Made by a program: the position numbers and the translations under genes | The notes under the pieces: model-generated | The model's input: the letters and a program-made list of their open reading frames with translations, nothing else | What the model was told of the DNA's origin: nothing | Databases searched by the model: none | Origin: an uncultured bacterium | GTDB lineage: Bacteria > Cyanobacteriota > Vampirovibrionia > Gastranaerophilales > Gastranaerophilaceae | Direction: 5' to 3' | NCBI GenBank assembly: GCA_902765655.1 | Contig: CACXAK010000032.1 | Coordinates: 1 to 9,256 of the forward strand | Length of the DNA: 9,256 nucleotides | Shown: positions 7,513 to 9,256 of the stretch, one piece after another | How positions within the stretch are numbered: the stretch's first letter is position 1 | Layout of the letters: the number at the start of each line of letters is the position of its first letter

Positions 7513-8022
7513 TTAATCGCATGTTGATTGATGGTATTCCCTTTGTCCTAATTCTTTATCAAGCAGATATAGCGAAGCTTTATCTGATCCGAAAGCTTTA
7601 ATTTTTGAAGTTATTCTCAGAATATTGTCTTCTTCTTCAATTTGTTCTTTTAAATACCAATCTATAAAATTTCTTGTAGCAAGGTCGCATTCATTTTCGG
7701 TTAAGCCGGCAATACTATCGATGGCGTGGGTAATTGAACGTTCATGCTCGTATGCCTTATTGAATATGTCTTCGGCTCCGGCAAATGTAATTTCAGGAGC
7801 ACCTCATGTCTTTAATTCAACTTTGGCTTTTCTCTTTAAAATATAATCAAATAGAATCATTCCATGGTCAATTTCTTCATGTGCTTGTATCTCCATCCAT
7901 TTAGAAAAGCCGTAAAGACCCACGTTAGAAAGATAAGCAGCCATTGACAAATACAAATAAGCGGAATAAAATTCCTTGTTAATCTGTTCATTTAAAATTC
8001 CCTTTACTTTATCGTTTATCAT
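7513..8022 (-). pseudogene. ftnA: Ferritin, full-length frame interrupted by an in-frame TGA at codon 73
   Basis: This is a bacterial non-heme ferritin (iron oxidation and storage in a 24-subunit shell). I start it at the ATG at 8022 (MINDKVKGILNEQ) because the ATG at 8034 overlaps the GGAGGTG ribosome binding site (8026-8032). The frame runs 169 codons to TAA 7513-7515, the normal ferritin length, but codon 73 (7804-7806) is TGA. Both sides are good ferritin: residues 1-72 end KAKVELKT, and 74-169 begin GAPEITFAGAEDIF. The ferroxidase ligands fall at Escherichia coli FtnA numbers: Glu17, Glu50 and His53 before the stop, and Glu94, Gln127 and Glu130 after it. The TGA lies in the loop between helices B and C. 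If it terminates, the product is a 72-residue stub lacking half the diiron site. The stop could be a point mutation (for example TTA to TGA), a sequence error or strain variation. It follows the TPR gene by 65 bases. Confidence 0.85.
7804..7806 (-). other. In-frame TGA within ferritin
   Basis: The codon reads TGA between ACA (Thr72) and GGT (Gly74). Every other gene end in the window uses TAA, and Trp is encoded by TGG throughout the genes I checked, so there is no sign that this genome reads TGA as Trp. No ribosome binding site and ATG follow closely to restart translation. Confidence 0.9.
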
Positions 8023-8041
8023 AAACACCTCCATGGTGTTT
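8023..8041 (-). promoter_or_regulatory. Hairpin enclosing the ferritin ribosome binding site
   Basis: On the minus strand AAACACC and GGTGTTT form a perfect 7-base stem with a 5-base loop (ATGGA). The GGAGGTG Shine-Dalgarno is split between the loop and the 3' arm, and the start codon follows directly. In mRNA this would hide the ribosome binding site. Whether it is used for control is unknown. Confidence 0.5.
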
Positions 8042-8056
8042 TGAATTTAAAGTAAA

Positions 8057-8071
8057 ATAAAATTATTATCA
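8057..8071 (-). promoter_or_regulatory. Fur-box-like sequence upstream of ferritin
   Basis: The minus strand reads TGATAATAATTTTAT. Compared with the 7-1-7 Fur consensus TGATAATnATTATCA, the left arm is perfect and the right arm matches 4 of 7. It lies about 35-50 bases before the ferritin start codon, in the promoter area, although I cannot place a convincing -35/-10 pair there. AT-rich DNA produces such matches by chance, so this is tentative. Confidence 0.35.
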
Positions 8072-8087
8072 TTCCCCAAGAAGGTTA

Positions 8088-9227
8088 TTAGTCATCATTA
8101 CTGGTGAACAGTTTTAGGGACGGGCATTTGCCGAAATTCTTCAAAATGGCAGCATCAAGATCTTTGGTTACAACAACTTTACCGTTAACAAGATTTACTC
8201 CTTCAGTTGTAATTGTACCTTTCTCTTTATCTTTTTTGGTTTCTTTTGTTTTAATTTCTTCTTCATCAGTTGCGTGTTGGGATGTTTTATTTTTTTCTGC
8301 ATTTAATACATCGCGTAACTTATTCCTGTACTCTTCATTTCCGTACATTGTACGCATAATATCATTCATTACAATCGCTACATATTGTTGTTGGGTGGTG
8401 TTTTCATTCAATGCAGTAACCAGGGTTGCTGCTTTTTCTATTTCTTCATATGATTCTTCAAAATGTCTTAACCGTCTTAAAAGTACGGCTAAATTGTAGT
8501 GCGCTTCATAGCTCATCGGTTGAACTTCTATTGCTTTACAATAACATTCTCCGGCATCGTTGTATCTGCCTGCTATATGGTATGCAAGACCCAGGTTATA
8601 TAAAGTATCGTAATCTTTAGGTGAAATTTCCAAGGCTTTTTTATAAGCTTCAATTGCTTTTGCAAGATATTTTCTTTGCTTTTCCCAATCGTCATTTTCA
8701 TAAAGTGATTTTAATCTGTACGTTACCCCTTTGTTGTAATAAGCGATTGCTTTATTGGCTTTTGTGCTTACTTTGTTATTAAAAACGTACGGAATGGACA
8801 ATAGTTTTCGTTTTGTTTTTACAATTTTGTCAAATTGGTCGATTGCAATATCAAAATTTCCAAGTTTTTGAGTTGCTATAATGCCGTAATTCATACGGGC
8901 AACCATCATTTTAGGATTGTATTTAAAGGCTTGCGAATATGCGTATAATGCAGAATAATAGTCTTCATATTTTACATAAATATTTCCTAAATTATACCAG
9001 GCGGTGTAGTGCCCCGGGAAAAGTTTCAGCCCCTTGTTATAGTACCTGATGGCTTTCATTGTGTGCATCTTTCTGTATGCTTCATAGGCCTTGACTATCG
9101 GTTCGATCTCGGCCATTTCTTTCATATATTTCTGCCAGGTTTTCTGATCGGCAATGACAGCAGGGTCTGCGACCTTCTCTGACAGCTCCTGATATTTTTC
9201 TGTTATAAAATCCAGTTTATCAAACAT
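8088..9227 (-). CDS. TPR-repeat protein fused to the N-terminus of release factor RF1 (possible chimera)
   Basis: The 379-residue frame has two unlike parts. Residues 1-53 (MFDKLDFITEKYQELSEKVA onwards, to EAYRK) are the N-terminal helices of peptide chain release factor 1, clostridial in style. From residue 57 the protein is a TPR solenoid. It starts with what looks like the second helix of a repeat (AIRYYNKGLKLFPG, 59-72), then has repeats near 74-107 and 108-141. A repeat with an insertion follows (158-203), then repeats at 204-237 and 238-271. Residues about 310-337 are a charged, probably disordered Lys/Glu/Thr linker. The tail (338-379) includes GVNLVNGKVVVTKDLD. TPR proteins are protein-binding scaffolds; the partner is unknown, and there is no signal peptide or membrane segment. 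The first TPR lacks its first helix, so the original TPR gene probably had a different 5' end. AGGAAAGGAA precedes the ATG at 9227. Ferritin follows after 65 bases. Confidence 0.75.
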   Translation of the reverse strand: MFDKLDFITEKYQELSEKVADPAVIADQKTWQKYMKEMAEIEPIVKAYEAYRKMHTMKAIRYYNKGLKLFPGHYTAWYNLGNIYVKYEDYYSALYAYSQAFKYNPKMMVARMNYGIIATQKLGNFDIAIDQFDKIVKTKRKLLSIPYVFNNKVSTKANKAIAYYNKGVTYRLKSLYENDDWEKQRKYLAKAIEAYKKALEISPKDYDTLYNLGLAYHIAGRYNDAGECYCKAIEVQPMSYEAHYNLAVLLRRLRHFEESYEEIEKAATLVTALNENTTQQQYVAIVMNDIMRTMYGNEEYRNKLRDVLNAEKNKTSQHATDEEEIKTKETKKDKEKGTITTEGVNLVNGKVVVTKDLDAAILKNFGKCPSLKLFTSNDD

Positions 9228-9256
9228 GTCCTGTATTCCTTTCCTGTTCCTTTTCT
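9066..9256 (-). other. prfA: 5' end of prfA (release factor 1) with its ribosome binding site
   Basis: The minus strand carries a purine-rich ribosome binding region (AGGAAAGGAA, then ACAGGAC) and 53-54 codons of RF1 domain 1. WQKYMKEMAEIEPIVKAYEA corresponds to the WQKLMKEHSEIEPIV-type segment of clostridial RF1. The GGQ and PxT decoding regions are absent because the frame switches to TPR sequence. Codons such as CTG, GTC, GCC and ATC are frequent here, unlike the rest of the window. The fragment is probably foreign to the flanking genome. Confidence 0.7.

Noticed and set aside
7765..7806. Possible selenocysteine insertion at the ferritin TGA
   Set aside because: Downstream GCTCC and GGAGC can pair, but the loop is about 16 bases and does not look like a bacterial SECIS element. 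Ferritins also have no known selenocysteine at this loop position.
7804..7806. TGA read as tryptophan or glycine by an alternative genetic code
   Set aside because: Two genes of about 850 codons and several shorter ones run without any other in-frame TGA, and Trp uses TGG.
8104..8499. 131-codon plus-strand open frame opposite the TPR gene
   Set aside because: It is antisense to clear TPR repeats and their charged tail. The hydrophobic Ser/Phe-rich product is typical of a shadow of Lys/Glu-rich coding sequence.
9057..9059. Start of a native TPR gene at Met57
   Set aside because: No clear ribosome binding site precedes it, and the TPR array would begin with half a repeat.

Overview
The window is AT-rich with short intergenic gaps and looks like a chromosomal segment of a gut-type, non-photosynthetic cyanobacterial relative (Melainabacteria/Vampirovibrionia, probably Gastranaerophilales). 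The best evidence is the ClpC protein, whose N-terminal repeats and LGF loop read almost like those of photosynthetic Cyanobacteria. The AT-rich codons, constant TAA stops and an unusual GT5-like glycosyltransferase fit that view. The assignment is inferred by eye, not from a database search.

Plus strand, left half. The window opens in the 3' end of an unrecognised gene (to 279). A small gene for an unrecognised 100-residue acidic protein follows (369-671) with its own sigma70-type promoter. Next is clpC (771-3329), the AAA+ unfoldase of the ClpCP protease, with a good promoter, a CIRCE-like inverted repeat over its leader and a strong intrinsic terminator overlapping its stop codon. The last plus-strand gene (3441-5993) encodes an 850-residue protein that I read as a divergent starch/glycogen synthase-like GT-B glycosyltransferase with a C-terminal membrane anchor.

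Minus strand, right half, read from right to left. A TPR-repeat gene (9227-8088) has a first ~53 codons that are the N-terminus of peptide chain release factor 1 (prfA). A ferritin gene (8022-7513) follows, full length but cut by an in-frame TGA at codon 73. Then adenylate kinase (adk, 7443-6784) is tightly coupled to a radical SAM protein (6780-5995). The radical SAM gene meets the glycosyltransferase gene tail to tail with one base between the stop codons.

The genes do not form one pathway. They cover protein quality control (ClpC), iron storage (ferritin, with a Fur-like box and a hairpin over its ribosome binding site), nucleotide balance (Adk), an Fe-S radical enzyme and a glucan-type glycosyltransferase. 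The points most worth checking are the prfA-TPR junction (assembly chimera or real fusion), the TGA in ferritin, and the membrane-anchored GT5-like enzyme. I saw no CRISPR array, rRNA, tRNA, insertion sequence or phage gene, and no gene-free stretch longer than about 110 bases.
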